Assembly: GCA_023614405.1 (NCBI GenBank)
Contig: CM042686.1
Location: 348,324,329-348,388,328, forward strand
Length of the DNA stretch: 64,000 nucleotides
Origin: Avena insularis
Taxonomy: Eukaryota > Streptophyta > Magnoliopsida > Poales > Poaceae
Direction of reading: 5' to 3'
Part shown: positions 11,833 through 24,380 of the stretch, one piece after another
Position numbering within the stretch: the first letter of the stretch is position 1
Layout of the letters: each line of letters starts with the position of its first letter
Program-made: the position numbers and the translations under genes
The notes under the pieces: generated by a model
What the model was told of the DNA's origin: nothing
Database searches by the model: none
What the model saw: the letters and a program-made list of their open reading frames with translations, nothing else

Positions 11833-13322
11833 TCATTTTGGAGACGCTCTCATAGAAATATGAATTGAAGTGAAAGAGAGCATTAAGAAGCAAACATACA
11901 CACATTTAAGTCTAAACCACTTCCTATGAAAGGGAATTTTGTAAACAAACAAGTTGTTGAAACCAGAGGCTACTTGCATAAGAAGGCAAAAGAAGTGCAA
12001 CATAAAAACTTTCAGCATAAAACGAGGAAACTTGATATAATTGAGATGCTTAAGAACACTTTTCCCTCTCTCATAATAACTTTCAGTATCATGCATAAAC
12101 TTAACAATATAGCTATCACAAGGACCATCGTAGCAATGATCACTTATTCTAACAGAAAACACAGGAATACTAGCTCTCATAACACTACTTTGCGAAACAA
12201 AATTAGAGGTATCCTTACAAAGGATAGTGTGTCCCTCTTCATATTTAGTAACAAAGTCTATCACATTTGCTATTATAGGTTCATCAACCTTTTGTTTATC
12301 AGGTTCAACAACTTTATTCATACTTTCATCTACCATACTAGCCATCATAGAATATTCCCTTATCTTAACTGGGAAAGGCATTTTCTCAATATAAGGTTCA
12401 GGTAAGACATGATTAGCAGTATAAACTTCAGTATTTCTTGCAGGAACACTCTTAGCAACATCTTTATAAGGTTCATGATACTTATTCCACTTCTTTTTAG
12501 GCACTTCAATGTAGGAAGCAAAAGCCTTAAAATAAGAAGCAATAGCTTGAGAGTCTAAACCGTAAGCATTTTTAATATTTTGAAAGTCGTCAGTTCCCAT
12601 AAAATATTCAATGCATTCATAATCATAATTTATACCTGACTTTCTACCTTTGTCATTCTCCCAAGCTTCAGCATTGTCTTGAATACGGTCCAAAAGATCC
12701 CATTTAGCTTCTTCTTCCATGCGAGTGAACGATCCAGCAAAAGAAGCATCCAATAAATCCTTGTCATGTAGAGGGAGCCTTGCATAAAAGTTATTGATAA
12801 TAATATTGTTGGAGAGCTCATGAATGGGACATTTGAGCATTAGTAACTTCAATCTCCCCCAAGCTTGAGCTGTACTGTCTCCATCAAGAGGCCAAAAGTT
12901 GTATATTTGATTCCGATCTTTATGAATCTCACTAGGAGGATAAAACTTTGAATAAAAGAGAGGCACTATTTCCTCCCATTCTAGAGTTTGACCATTCTTC
13001 AGCAGCTTATACCATTCCTCATCTCTTCCTTTCAGCGATAATGAGAATAACATCTTCTTAACTTGATCTGTAGTAATACCTGCACACTTGAACAACCCGC
13101 ATAATTCGTGTATAAAGAGTAAATGATCACCAAGATGGACAGTTCCATCCCAACATAGTAGTTATCCATAACACGATCAATAATTCTTGTAGGTATTTTG
13201 AAAACATCATTCTTAGCAGGTGGTGGCTTATCTACTACCTTAGCAGTGGTAGTAGCATTACCAAATAAGAAACTCGGCGAATTATCCATAAAGAAAATAA
13301 AGCGACTAGCAGAAGTAAACAA
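11833..13322 (-). pseudogene. gag: Gag polyprotein remnant with truncated protease region
   Basis: The main frame (13095 down to 11833, 420 codons) carries a retrotransposon gag domain at residues about 10-130. Landmarks are LFSLSLKGRDEEWYKLL, then YSKFYPPSEIHKDRNQIYNF, then the AWGRLKLLMLKCPIHEL block and LLDASFAGSF. The gag start appears to lie in another frame, at about 13280-13322, with a frameshift near 13140-13150. Further on, RASIPVFSVRISDHCYDGPCD resembles the stretch leading into the aspartic protease of plant gypsy elements. The catalytic Asp-Ser/Thr-Gly motif that should follow is absent and the frame runs into unrelated sequence. Gag packages element RNA in cytoplasmic particles; this copy cannot make an intact one. 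Confidence 0.8.
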
Positions 13323-13399
13323 TACTCACAGTAGAAGTTTCCTTTACCAGTTCCACTCTCCAATAGCGCTTCACTGCACAACAGGCATGAAAATAGTCT
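13323..13399 (-). other. Leader between LTR and gag, primer site not recognised
   Basis: In element orientation this follows the 5' LTR and should start with a tRNA primer-binding site. The sequence begins agactattttcatgc, which I cannot match to a common plant primer tRNA (it is not the initiator-Met site). The site is either unusual or has decayed. Confidence 0.4.
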
Positions 13400-14910
13400 T
13401 GATGACCCACAAATATAGGGGGTGTATCGCAGTATTTTCGATAAGTAAGAGTGTCGAACCGAACGAGAAGCAGAAGGTGCTGGCTAGTGGTATGGATCAG
13501 GAATTCTCTGCAAATACTTAGCAAACGGATTTTTAGGGGTTTTTGATAAAGCAATTAAATGAAGTACAAGTTAATAAAAGATAGTAGGAATAAATGCAGC
13601 AAGTGGCCCAATCCTTTATGCAGCAAAGGGCAAGCCGGTTGTATTACTTAAGACGACCAAACGTTCTCGAGGACACATGGGAAGACTGTCAAGTGCTTTT
13701 GCTTCATATAGTTGATTAATCTTCTTTACCTTGCTAAGTGTTGTGTGGGTGAACCTGTGCTAATGTACCGACCTTCCTAGGACTAATACATACTTGTGAT
13801 TATACCCCTTGCAAACATCCATAAGTACAAGAAAGTAATTAAGGTAGAAACCTAACCACAACTTTAAACTCTAAGACCCTTATGTCCCTTGTGCAATGGT
13901 TCCCTAACGGGGGTTCAGGTTTCTGTCACTCCGGCAACCCCTACGATTAGTAGCCAAATACACAATGCATTCCCCTAGGACCATATAGGTGAAGTGTCAT
14001 GTAGTCGACGTTCACATGACACCACTAGAAGAAGTACACCACAACTTAAATATCAAACTATTGAATCTTTCTCAACACAACTCCACTACTAACAACATGA
14101 CTTCTCCCATGTCCTCAAGAACAAAATGAACTACTCACAAGACATCATATGGAATGATCAGAGATGGAATAATGATGTATAAAAATCTGAACATAAACAA
14201 TAATTCAATGGTTAACTCAATAGCATCAACTACAAAGAGTAATCAACACCGGGAAAGTTTCCCCTATGAACTATGCAAGATTCAACGCAATTGTTACAAC
14301 AATATGGAGATGGTGATGAGGGTGCTGATGGTGATGATGCTGGTGATGATGATGATGATCCTGATGAAGTCCAGCTTGATGGTGGTGTTGATGGCGATGA
14401 TCTCCCCTCTCTGGGAAGGAATTCACCCGGCAGAAATCTATCTGCCGGAGAGATCTTTCTCTCTCGGTGTTTTCCGACCCGCAGAGGCGGCGGAATCTTT
14501 CTGTGGTTGCTCCCCGAGTCTTAGGGTTTCGGGAGGATAATATACGCCAGAGGAGAGTGCCTGGAGTGGGCCAGGGCGGCCACACCACCTACTGGCATGG
14601 CCTAGGGCTGCCCGCGCCAGGGGGTGGTGTGGGCCCCCTGTAGCCCATCTCCACTCCGTCTTCTGGCATCCTTAGTCTTCAAGAAAAATAGGATTTTCCG
14701 TATATTTTCCCGGATTTTCTGATCTTCGCGAATTTTGCCTCCAAACAACACCTTTTCCATCAGAATCCTGACTGCAGCGGTCCATGCTCCAAAATTCATC
14801 AACCATGCAAAAACAGATGAAATAACATAAGTATCACCTCTCAATACGAAATATATCAATGAATAACAGTGAATTATGACATAGAATAATGATGGAAAAT
14901 GGACGTATCA
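13400..14910 (-). repeat. LTR of the gag-only element (5' LTR in element orientation)
   Basis: This 1511-bp copy of the LTR starts tgatgacccacaaatatagg and ends ggacgtatca. The LTR edges are short inverted repeats (TGATG/TATCA). It is 17 bp longer than the other copy, partly from the GAT-rich tract. Its promoter would drive the minus-strand gag; I could not place a TATA box with confidence. Confidence 0.9.
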
Positions 14911-17486
14911 AATGACACTAGCTGTGGTTAATGAAAAGAACAGACATGCAATGACTCTGATGGATCCATATATGGTTTGTGAAAAAGAACACACATGCAA
15001 TGACTCTAGCTATGGTTAATGAAAAGAAATGACTCTGGTGGATCCATATGTGGTTTGTGAAAAGAACACACATGCAATGACTCAAGCTATGATTAATGAA
15101 AAGAACACATATGCAATGACACTGTTGGATCCATATGTGGTTTGTGAAAAGAACATACATGCAATGACACTGGTGGATCCATATGTTGTTTGTGAGAAGA
15201 ACACACATGCAATGACACTGGTTGTGGTTCATGCAAAGAGCACACATGCAATGGCACTGGTGGATCCTTATGTGGTTTGTGAAAAGAACACACATGCAAT
15301 GACACTAGTGGATCCTTATGTGGTTTGTGAAAAGAACACACATGCAATGACTCTGGTGGATCCATAGGTGGTTTGTGAGAAGAACACACATGTAATGACT
15401 GTAGATGTGATTTGTGAGAAGAACATACATGCAATCAAACTGGTGGATCCATATGTGGTTTGTGAGAAGAACACACATCCAATGACACTGGTGGATCCAT
15501 GTGTGGTTTGTCATAAGAACACACATGCAAAACACAAATGCAATGACACTGGTGGATCCATATGTGGTCTATGGAAAAAACATACATGCAATGACACTAG
15601 CCGTGGTTAATGAAAAGAACACACATGCAATGACACTAGTGGATCCATGTGTGGTTTGTGAGAAGAACACACATGCAATGACACTGGGTGTGGTTCATGA
15701 AAAGAACACACATCCAATGACACTGGTCCTTATGTGGTTTGTGAAAAGAACACACATGCAATGACTCTAGATGTGGTTTGTGGGAAGAACACACATGCAA
15801 TGACACTAGTGGATCCATATGTGGTTTGTGAGAAGAACACACATCCAACGACACTGGTGGATCCATATGTGGTTTGTGAGAAGAACACACATGCAATGAC
15901 ACAGGGTGTGGTTCATGAAAAGAACACACATCCAATGAACTCTGGTGGATCCATATGTGGTTTGTGAGAAGAACAAACATGCAATGACTCTAGCTGTGGT
16001 TCTTGAAAAGAACACATGTGCAATCACACTGGTGGATCCATATGTGGTTTCTAAGAAGAACACACATCCAATAACACTGGTGGATCCATGTGTGGTTTGT
16101 GAGAAGAATACACATGCAATGACACTGGGTGTGGTTCATGAAAAGAACACACATCCAATGACATTTGTGGATCCTTATGTCGTTTGTGAAAAGAACACAC
16201 ATGCAATGACTCTAGATGTGGTTTGTGAGAAGAACACACATGCAATGACATTGGTGGATCCATATGTGGTTTGTGAGAAGAACACACATCCAATGACAAT
16301 GGTGGATCCATATGTGGTTTGTGAATAGAACACACATGCAATGACTCTTGGTGTGGTTCATGAAAAGAACACACGTACAATGAACTCTGGTGGATCCATA
16401 TGTGGTTTGTGACAAGTGCACACATGCAATGACTCAAGCTGTGGTTTGTGAGAAGAACACACATGCAATCACACGGGTGGATCCATATGTGGTTTGTGAG
16501 AAGAACACACATCCAATGACACTGGTGGATCCATGTGTGGTTTGTGAGAAGAACACACATGCAAAATACACATGCAATGACACTGGTGGATCCATATGTG
16601 GTATGTTGAAATAATAGACATGCAATGACACTACCTGTGGTTAATGAAAAGAATAGACATGCAATGACTCTGATGGATCCATATGTGTATTGTGAGAAGA
16701 ACACACATGCAATGACCCGGGTGGATCCATATGTGGTTTGTGAGAAGAACACACATCCAATGACACTGGTGGATCCATATGTGGTTTGTGAGAAAAACAC
16801 ACATCCAATGACACTGGGTGTGGTTCATGAAAATAACACACATCCAATGAACTCTGGTGGATCCATATGTGGTTTGTGAGAAGAACACACATGCAATGAC
16901 TCTAGATGTGGTTCATGAGAAGAACACACATGCAATGACTCTAGATGTGGTTCATGAGAAGAACACACATGCAATCACACTAGTGGATCCATATGTGGTT
17001 TGTGCGAAGAGCACACATCCAATGACACAGGTGGATCCATGTGTGGTTTGTGAGAAGAACACACATGCAATGACACTGGGTGTGGTTCATGAAAAGAACA
17101 CACATCCAATGACACTGGTGGATCCTAATGTGGTTTGTGAAAATAACACACATGCAATGACTCTAGATGTGGTTTGTGAGAAGAACACACATGCAATGAC
17201 ACTGGTGGATCAATGTGTGGTTTGTGAGAAGAACACACATGCAATGACACTGGTGGATCCATATGTGGTCTCTAAAAAGAACACACATGCAATGACACTG
17301 GTGGATCCATATGTGGTTTGTGAGAAGAACACACATCAAGTGACACTGGTGGATCCATGTGTGGTTTGTGAGAAGAACACACATGCAATGACACTAGGTG
17401 TGGTTCATGAAAAGCATACACATTCAATGACTCTGGTGGATCCTTATGTGGTTTGTGAAAAGAACACACATGCAATGACTCTAGAT
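14911..17486 (+). repeat. 39/48-bp tandem satellite array, middle segment
   Basis: Same units, orientation and variants as 1-7072, continuing the unit interrupted at 7072. It includes divergent modules at about 14911-15050, 15526-15640 and 16558-16690. The last unit ends catgcaatgactctagat at 17486, where a fragment of a Sirevirus LTR begins. No gene is called. Confidence 0.97.
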
Positions 17487-17605
17487 CCACCTAATAGTAT
17501 ATCTAGAGAATTTACCCTTTGTATTAAGCCTAAAATTGAAAAAGCATTAAAATTTGAAGTAGCACCTATTCACCCCCCTTCTAGGTGCCCATACGATCCA
17601 TTTCA
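17487..17605 (+). mobile_element. Fragment: last 119 bp of the Sirevirus LTR
   Basis: From ccacctaatagtatatctag to gatccatttca this matches the 3' ends of the complete LTRs at 27143-27261 and 37426-37544. It shares cttctagg with the right-hand LTR rather than tctagg of the left-hand one. It is followed by gacaacgagtcc exactly as after the complete right LTR. Nothing of the rest of the Sirevirus is present. The joint with satellite at 17486/17487 shows about 1 bp of overlap, so it is a break rather than an insertion edge. Confidence 0.9.
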
Positions 17606-18761
17606 GACAACGAGTCCACTCTGCCCTCAAGCAGAAGCAATGCAAGAGATTCAAGTGAAGACCCCTTCTCTGACAAAAGACTAGCCAGGAGAGTCATAAA
17701 CCGCTAGCTTGCCCTGAGCTAACTCCATAAGGCTTCGTCAGGAAAACCACCCCCGCCAAGGTTTTCGAAATAAGGCGTCACTCGAAGACCTCAGCTCAAG
17801 AATTTAGGGAAGGTACGTCCCTCCGCTAACCTCAGGGAAGCACTCCAAGACCAAAGATCCTCACCACTCCTAAAGCACCTTAGTGAAGCTCTAAGGTGGA
17901 AAGGCTGCGTCTTTCCACTCAATCTTTAGAAGACTATCTACCCGAGGATACTCAGAAAGACCACCAGATTTGACTCCCTCTCACCAAACAACAACCTGTG
18001 AGATATGAAAAGAGAAACTAACTGAAGATCCTACGAAGTCCCTTTACTATTTCAGTTGCAGACCTACCGGGAGGACCACAACATCGCCAACCCCTCGGTT
18101 GCAATCGCTTAGAGGACGTAAGTCTCTGATGGCCTCAATAGGCTAAGTACGAATAATAGTAGTATACAAGCCCAGTAAGTCATAATTCCAGGAAGACTTC
18201 CGAAGGTCTCTACTCCAGAAGAAAGATGGACGAAAATCCCCAAAACCCCCATTCAATGACTTCAAGAAGGAAGGACTATGCCAACTCTCCAATATACCCT
18301 AGTTTAATCCTAAGGGGGAAAGACTGCGTCTTTCCCACAAAAATAGGGTAACCCTTCGCTGAAGCAAACTCAGGAGTCCCGACCCTAAAATCGTTAATTA
18401 GGATACACTACGACCCTAAGGAAGAGCTGTGAATCCTTAGAGAGAGGTACTCCCAGCTGTAGATTCTTTCCTCCGACGAGTACTCCGTGAAGTTCAGCAT
18501 CGAGATAGTTTTCCCAGTCTAAGCCCTCGAGATATAGAGTCCAAAAGGAAAAGAAGGTCATCCCTCGCAATCAGGACTGGACTCTGCTCAACTCTCTGTG
18601 CATCCCGGAAGACTAAAGCTCAACTTCATCGATGTGGTAACCACTTTCAAAGACGAAGTTTGTAAGATAGTACGTGTAAGACACCTAGTATCAACCCGAC
18701 TCAAAATCACCTAACCCTACTCTCTTATCTCGGGATGAGATTCTTTTAAGGGGGAAAGGTC
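17606..18761 (+). mobile_element. Second copy of the 3' interior of element G
   Basis: Nearly the same as 37545-38704, starting with the Sirevirus target site GACAA and ending at polypurine tract and LTR. The right copy has an extra block containing catggactgcatcaacc (near 37613-37633) and the left copy has an extra gctgtgaatccttagag (near 18427-18443). The last 150 bp resemble the usual end of chromovirus-type gypsy pol (tctcgggatgagattctttt, then purines). The reading frame is destroyed and no domain can be read. Confidence 0.85.
18748..18759 (+). other. Polypurine tract of element G, left copy
   Basis: AAGGGGGAAAGG, two bases before the LTR start TGTAACATCC. An identical tract lies at 38691-38702. 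Confidence 0.85.
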
Positions 18762-20929
18762 TGTAACATCCTAATTTCAACAACCCTGTTTAGGTTTCCA
18801 GAATGCAAAAATTAGGGGGAACAAAAACTTTTTCCTGTTTAGTGATAAAGTGTTTGCCTGTTGTTTGACTATGTTTATGATTATGATTGTGTATTAGAAG
18901 ATATATTCCTTACCTCAACACCAGTTGACAAAAGCTACTTCCCAAAACTGTCTTGGCTTAATTTCCATATTCTCAAATGTTCTGGCATTTCAAAACCTGA
19001 GCTAAGAAGCCTTTGCAAACCAACTATTTTAGTAGCTTCTATTTCCCTAAAATATGGAGAGCAACCTATTACAATCTCCTGATGTTTTATAGACAGAACC
19101 TTTAACCATTCTTATCTCTAGGTTTCCCAAAACCTCCTTTTAAAGCTTTTGAATTCTACTCTTGGTAGAGATACCAAAGACTCTTATCTTATCCAAACCA
19201 CAACCTTTTCAAAATACCCATCCTTACCTCGAGCTAGGCTTGATGGTAACCCTAGTAGTAGGTCTGCTTAGTTTATAAGATGAGTTGCCTTGATCTGCTG
19301 CCTGATGAATTGCCTTGATCTGCTGCTTGATTTGTCTGCTTAGGAGATAGTATGAGCTACTCTAGGAGCTCATCACTAGGATCAAGATGTTTCCCAATCA
19401 CCAAACCCTAAACAAGAATACAATCTGGATCTAATCTCTTGCCACCAGGAGATCATCTAAAACCCTTAACCGTATCAATTCTGCAGTGATCCATTCTAGA
19501 AGCTTCCAAGTCCATGAAGACCAATATCAAGCATGGACCCCTTCTACTCCATATACACTTCAACATCATCCACTTCATGGTGATTTGGTACCTTGCAACC
19601 CATCAAAAACATCCCCTCTCATAATCTTTTCAAAACCCCTAAACATGCCAAATTTGGCTAACTCTGGAAAACTATTTCCAACATCACCTTTTTGAATGCC
19701 TCCTTTCTCAACCCTTGTGCATTTTTGAAAATGCATTTGAACCATCTTGTTAACCATCCTACGGACTACCAAGGCCCACTCTTTCCATTGGTTAGATCAT
19801 CCTCCAACCCACTTGTTCTTGATGGTTTTGCAGGCAAGAAAATAACTATTCTTGCAAATCTAGTCAACATGCCTACTTTGATAGAAGCTCACACCACCAT
19901 CCCACCTGCTATGGACCAACTCTTTGCATGGTTGTGTTCTACTCATATAGGTATATCATTACCTACTTCACTTGTTCCAATTGGATCCTTGTGCTGCTTA
20001 AACCCACAAGGTTTTGAAGGCCACCTGATAATTGCTCTAGCAGGCTTATTTTATTCAAAGTTTGGAAACAATCCTTGGAGAGCTCAAACATGATCAAGCC
20101 CAAACTTATGTACCATGATGATCTACATAACTTGGTCTATCCATCCATATACCCCATGTTCCAATGGGAGCTCTGAGATCCAAGATACACCCATGTCTTG
20201 ATGGTATCAAAATAACATCCCCCTAGATCCACAACTCCTTGTTTTACATCTAATTCAAGTTGGTTTTCCAATTCCCAAGGTTGCAAATGCTTGCTACACC
20301 TTGTCTACAACATCTATCTTGAGCATCAAAATTTATCAAATATTATCCATCATTATTATGGCTCAAAAACTATTTAATCTCATTAATAGACAAAATCTCC
20401 AAAACTCCTTCCATAAAGGAAAGTTTGGGTTTTGCCAAAATACTTCCCTAACTCTAAGAACATTTGAGTCCTATATATCATACCCTATCATCCCACTTCA
20501 AAAATAAATATTTTTGAAGAGTTTCAAAAATTCTTTTTGCCTATTCTCTTAAATGGAAAAAATGGAATAATAATTGCCTTAAAAACTTCTAAGCCACAAT
20601 AAATCTTGGGAAAATTCCCCTAAGTGTATATTCACATTTGGGACCCTCTCACACCAAAAACCAACCTTTTCCTATGTAAAATTATCAAATGATCTTCTAG
20701 AAACTACTTCTGTACTTTTTGAATAAATGATTTTAAGTGGACTTAAAATCCTCTGAAAAATCCCAAACAATTCATGGTGTTATATCTTGACCTCATCTAC
20801 CTACCAGTATCATCTCCCCACCTTGTCCAATACAAATTTTGGAACTTCCTTCACACGCCTCCATGTGATCAAATTTGCCAAATCAATCAAGCATTGATCC
20901 AAAACCACCCCAAACCCCATGGAAACTTA

Positions 20930-22060
20930 CTCTCCACTTCTCCACAGCAACCAGCACTCCTCCCTGGCCGAGGCTACTATAGCATGGCACCCTTTTGTCC
21001 TTTAGCTATTGGAGAAAGTGAGAGAGAGAGATCAAATCAAGGCCATATCTTGAAAAAAAAATCTTCGCAGTAGCAGCCACCACCCGCCTCTCCACTCAGT
21101 GCTCGACTCAGCACCCCACCACCCACCTCTCCACCGCCCTGGTTGTCCAACCAGAGCCCTCCTCCCTCCTCCAACCGCCCTAGTGGACAATGTCCACCAT
21201 ACACCCCACCTCTACGGTATATAGCCCACAAGCTGTCCCGACCACCCCTTCCAGGTTCAAACCACTCCTCCTCTATCCCCTTGCCTCTCCCCAAGCCTCA
21301 GATCTGGCACCCGAGCTTCCCATCGCCATGGAGAAGAAGAGGAAGTCCTCTCGGGCTCAAACTCGTTTGCAGGCATGTGGTCGTACCCGACCACCCCAGC
21401 TCCCTCTCTTTCCTCTAACCTGATCCCCTGGATCTAATCCCCCTCCCCTTTCCCCTTCTTTGCACGCAGGAACACCGGAGGCCGCTGCCCGAGCTCATGG
21501 CCGAGCCGAGCTCCTCCTTCATGTAGGAGTTTCCGAGCCACCTCCTCCCCTACATGAAACGCTCGTGGAATCCCCAAGACCGCCGCATCTGACCGAGCCC
21601 CTCCGTTTCGACCTGCAACTACCCCTAGAAGTGCTCCGTCGAGCTCCGACGACGCCATGTTCGGGCGCCCTCGCGTGAGCATACTCCTGACGTCGAACCG
21701 CCCTGTGCCGCCCCTCTCTGGAACCGCCTCGTCGCATCACGCCCCCTCAGAGCCTCCCCATCTCCTCTCCACCCCTGGTAAGCCCTCCCCAGCGAGATTC
21801 TGCCGCCCTTAGGGTTTATGTTAGCCGCCACCGACGCGAGATGGAAGACGATGCTCGGTCGTTGATGGTTACTTGATAAAACGGTCGAGGATGCCTGTTA
21901 CCCCTTCGCCCCTCCACCCACTGACTAGCAGGCCCCACTAGTCAGCCATTTTAAAGCCCTCCCACGCGCCGCCCTGTCAAGGTGGGACGAATTCGTTCCC
22001 CTGGCCCAATCCCCTAGCAGACCCGGCCCGCGCCCCCTTTTTTCCTTTAAACTTTTCTCC
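20930..22060 (+). promoter_or_regulatory. C-rich, CpG-containing island within G LTR, candidate promoter region
   Basis: A sharp change from AT-rich flanks to C-rich sequence (cctctccaccgccctggttg and similar), preceded by a gagagagaga run near 21020. A TATATAG lies at 21218-21224, conserved in the right copy. An 8-bp inverted repeat CTGACTAG/CTAGTCAG occurs at 21921-21945. The position and composition suit an LTR promoter with its leader, or a captured piece of a host gene's 5' end. Which of these is right cannot be told from sequence alone. Confidence 0.45.
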
Positions 22061-24297
22061 AGGGCAGAATTGAATAGCTGTTAGTTTAAATCAAATTGAA
22101 AATGTAAACCAACTCCTTTCTTTTAGATCTAAATTTCCCAGGGTTTCTGAATGTATCCTTAAACATGTAGTACCCCTAGCTCGTCCAAAGGTTGTCTAGA
22201 TTAAATATGATAAATCAAACTCTTAGATGTACCTTTTCACTAATAAATTCTTTCTGTGAGTTTTACAACTCCAATTGGAGTAAAACCTACTACCCCTAGT
22301 AGGTATTACCTGTACCTATCAGTTAGCATTTATCTCCTGTCAAGGTGAACCCTGGTTTTACCCCAGTAAAAATAACAAAATCCCTCAATATCTACCTTTA
22401 GAAAATTCCCTAGGCTTATATATAGTACCTATTAGGCTAATTCCAACTCCTAGAGAAGTGGTACATCAATACCTATCTAAACCCAGGAGATAAGGATTTA
22501 TTAATCCTCTGTTGAATTTTAGTGAGTTAAATACTTCAGTAGGTGGTAGTTTCACTAGATAAATCATCACAGTAAGTCCACAACTCCAAAAAGGTTGATT
22601 AAAATTTCTACAGAAACGTGTTCTAAATACCTACCATGTGCCCTTGGAATCAACTCAAAAGATTCTGTAGTTTTAATTTGGTGAAAAAGACAAAACTCCA
22701 CATAACTGCCTTTGGGAATTTCTAGAGGGCATTATGGTAAATATTTTGACATGATTCCAACTCCCAATGAACAAGTACATCAATCCCTACCTAACCACCC
22801 AAGGAAATAATTTTTGGACCTACAGAACATTTCTGGTGAATTATTTCCTAAAACTAGAGTTTTAATTACTAGAAAATGTTTTATAAATCAAGGGAGATTG
22901 ATAAAATAGTGAAACCACTTTTGCTGGCTTCATTTTATCAATACCTATCTGATGGTACCATTTTTATACAATGAGATCATACAGGATATGGTCTTGGTCC
23001 CAAAACCCATCTCTCAGGTAGTTTCTAGACTATAAATCCTAAGAGATTTTCTTCCATGTTTCCAGGACAAGGCCAATCTTATTAAATCCATTCTTCCTAA
23101 GACATACTGATTTGTAAACTTGTATTGTTCATTGCTTGCTGTATGTATTGATGTTTGTATTCCTTGTTTTGACTGTGCTCTTGCTTGCTTGCATGTGTGC
23201 TCCCTGACGACGATAGTTGCGATTATCTCGGAGATTAGAAGAAGATGGTTATTTTTATATATTATTGGTATTCTTGGTTATCTAAAGAAGAAGTACAAGG
23301 ACATTTATGCCATATTGCTGATCACAGGCAAGCCACTTTCTTGCTCATAAGCCTTGTCCTACTATTTTACTTATGCATATTTTATCTACTATTTATGAAA
23401 CTACATTGTTTTATTATATGTTGATGTATATATGGTAGTGGTTTGGCTCCTCCGAACTATTACACTTTTGTACTATTAAGTACAATCCCCTTGGTCACAC
23501 CTACTTGTCCCTAGTAGAATAGATGGCGTATTCCACCATACCCTTTGGAGACCCCGTTTTAGCCGAAGAAAAAACTAGAGGATGGGAAGACCCCGGAAAA
23601 AGGTTTTACCAAATATTTTCTGATAAAACCTTGGTGAGGTAGGACCTCCCAAGAGATGATGATAAAGAAAAAGGTTTTTGTTTTACAAAATGCTGAAGGA
23701 AAGTTGGAGGAAAAAGGTTTACAAAAACGCACCCGGTTCTTTGCAGTTTAGCTATAACAACTTAAGCCTGTGCAACCACATTACTCTGGAATGGGATAGG
23801 GCTGGATTTGATGTTTGTCTATTCTGGTATAAGATGCCTCGCAACTACTATAGGGTATGAAACTCCCTGGAGGGTGGGCCTTCTCCTGAAGGGTCCATGT
23901 GGGACATCGACCTAGAGAAGGAACGAAGGGTCTGCGAGCCTCCACGCGTTACTATGAGCCCCTCATTGAATAGCGCACACTCGAGAAGTGGAAAAAGCGC
24001 TCCGATTGGTCCTCGGTACCCGACGTCTCGGTTTTGAGGGGAGTAACACTCATAGGGTAGGCACTTATATTGGAGTGGGCATACGGAGGGTCTTGATCGG
24101 TTACTTGACCCACGATCGGTGTAGATTAGGGTAGTGTACCTGGATGGGGTGGGTAAAGTGTACAACCTCTGCAGAGTGTAAATCTATTCGAATAGCCATG
24201 TCTGTGGTCATGGACGGGTTGGAAAAACTTCTGTAGAGCGGTGCTGGTTTTGTTTTCAAAAAGGATTTCGGAAAAGAAATGGCTTTGGAAATGTTTT

Positions 24298-24380
24298 GAC
24301 CATGGGATGGTCGTAAAGGAGATAGGTTTTGACCATGGAATGGTCCAAGGGGGAGAAAGGAGTTTGGTCATGGGATGACC
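24298..24380 (+). repeat. Three spaced palindromes in G LTR, left copy
   Basis: GACCATGGGATGGTC at 24298, GACCATGGAATGGTC at 24331 and GGTCATGGGATGACC at 24366. Each has 6-bp complementary arms around three bases, and they are spaced 33 and 35 bp apart, a few hundred bases from the LTR end. They could form small hairpins in the transcript or be binding sites. Confidence 0.7.

Larger units (their letters stand above)
7073..14910 (-). mobile_element. Gag-only Ty3/gypsy-like LTR retrotransposon (7.84 kb)
   Basis: Two direct LTRs (7073-8566 and 13400-14910) start TGATGACCCACAA and end TATCA, bounding a 4.8-kb interior. Three things place the element on the minus strand: the gag-like ORF is on that strand, the polypurine tract abuts the left LTR, and in that direction the LTR starts TGATACGTCC and ends GGTCATCA. 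The interior holds one degraded gag with the start of a protease region. I find no reverse transcriptase, RNase H or integrase motif, so the element depended on another element's enzymes. The LTRs differ by a few percent by eye (about 17 differences in the first 370 aligned positions), so the insertion is not very recent. The name of the family was not determined. Confidence 0.9.

Noticed and set aside
11926..12405. 159-codon plus-strand frame
   Set aside because: It is antisense to the gag remnant, which has clear motifs on the minus strand.
21037..21831. GC-rich ORFs in the C-rich island of the G LTR
   Set aside because: Several frames are open because of composition. The two LTR copies break them differently and no motif is visible.
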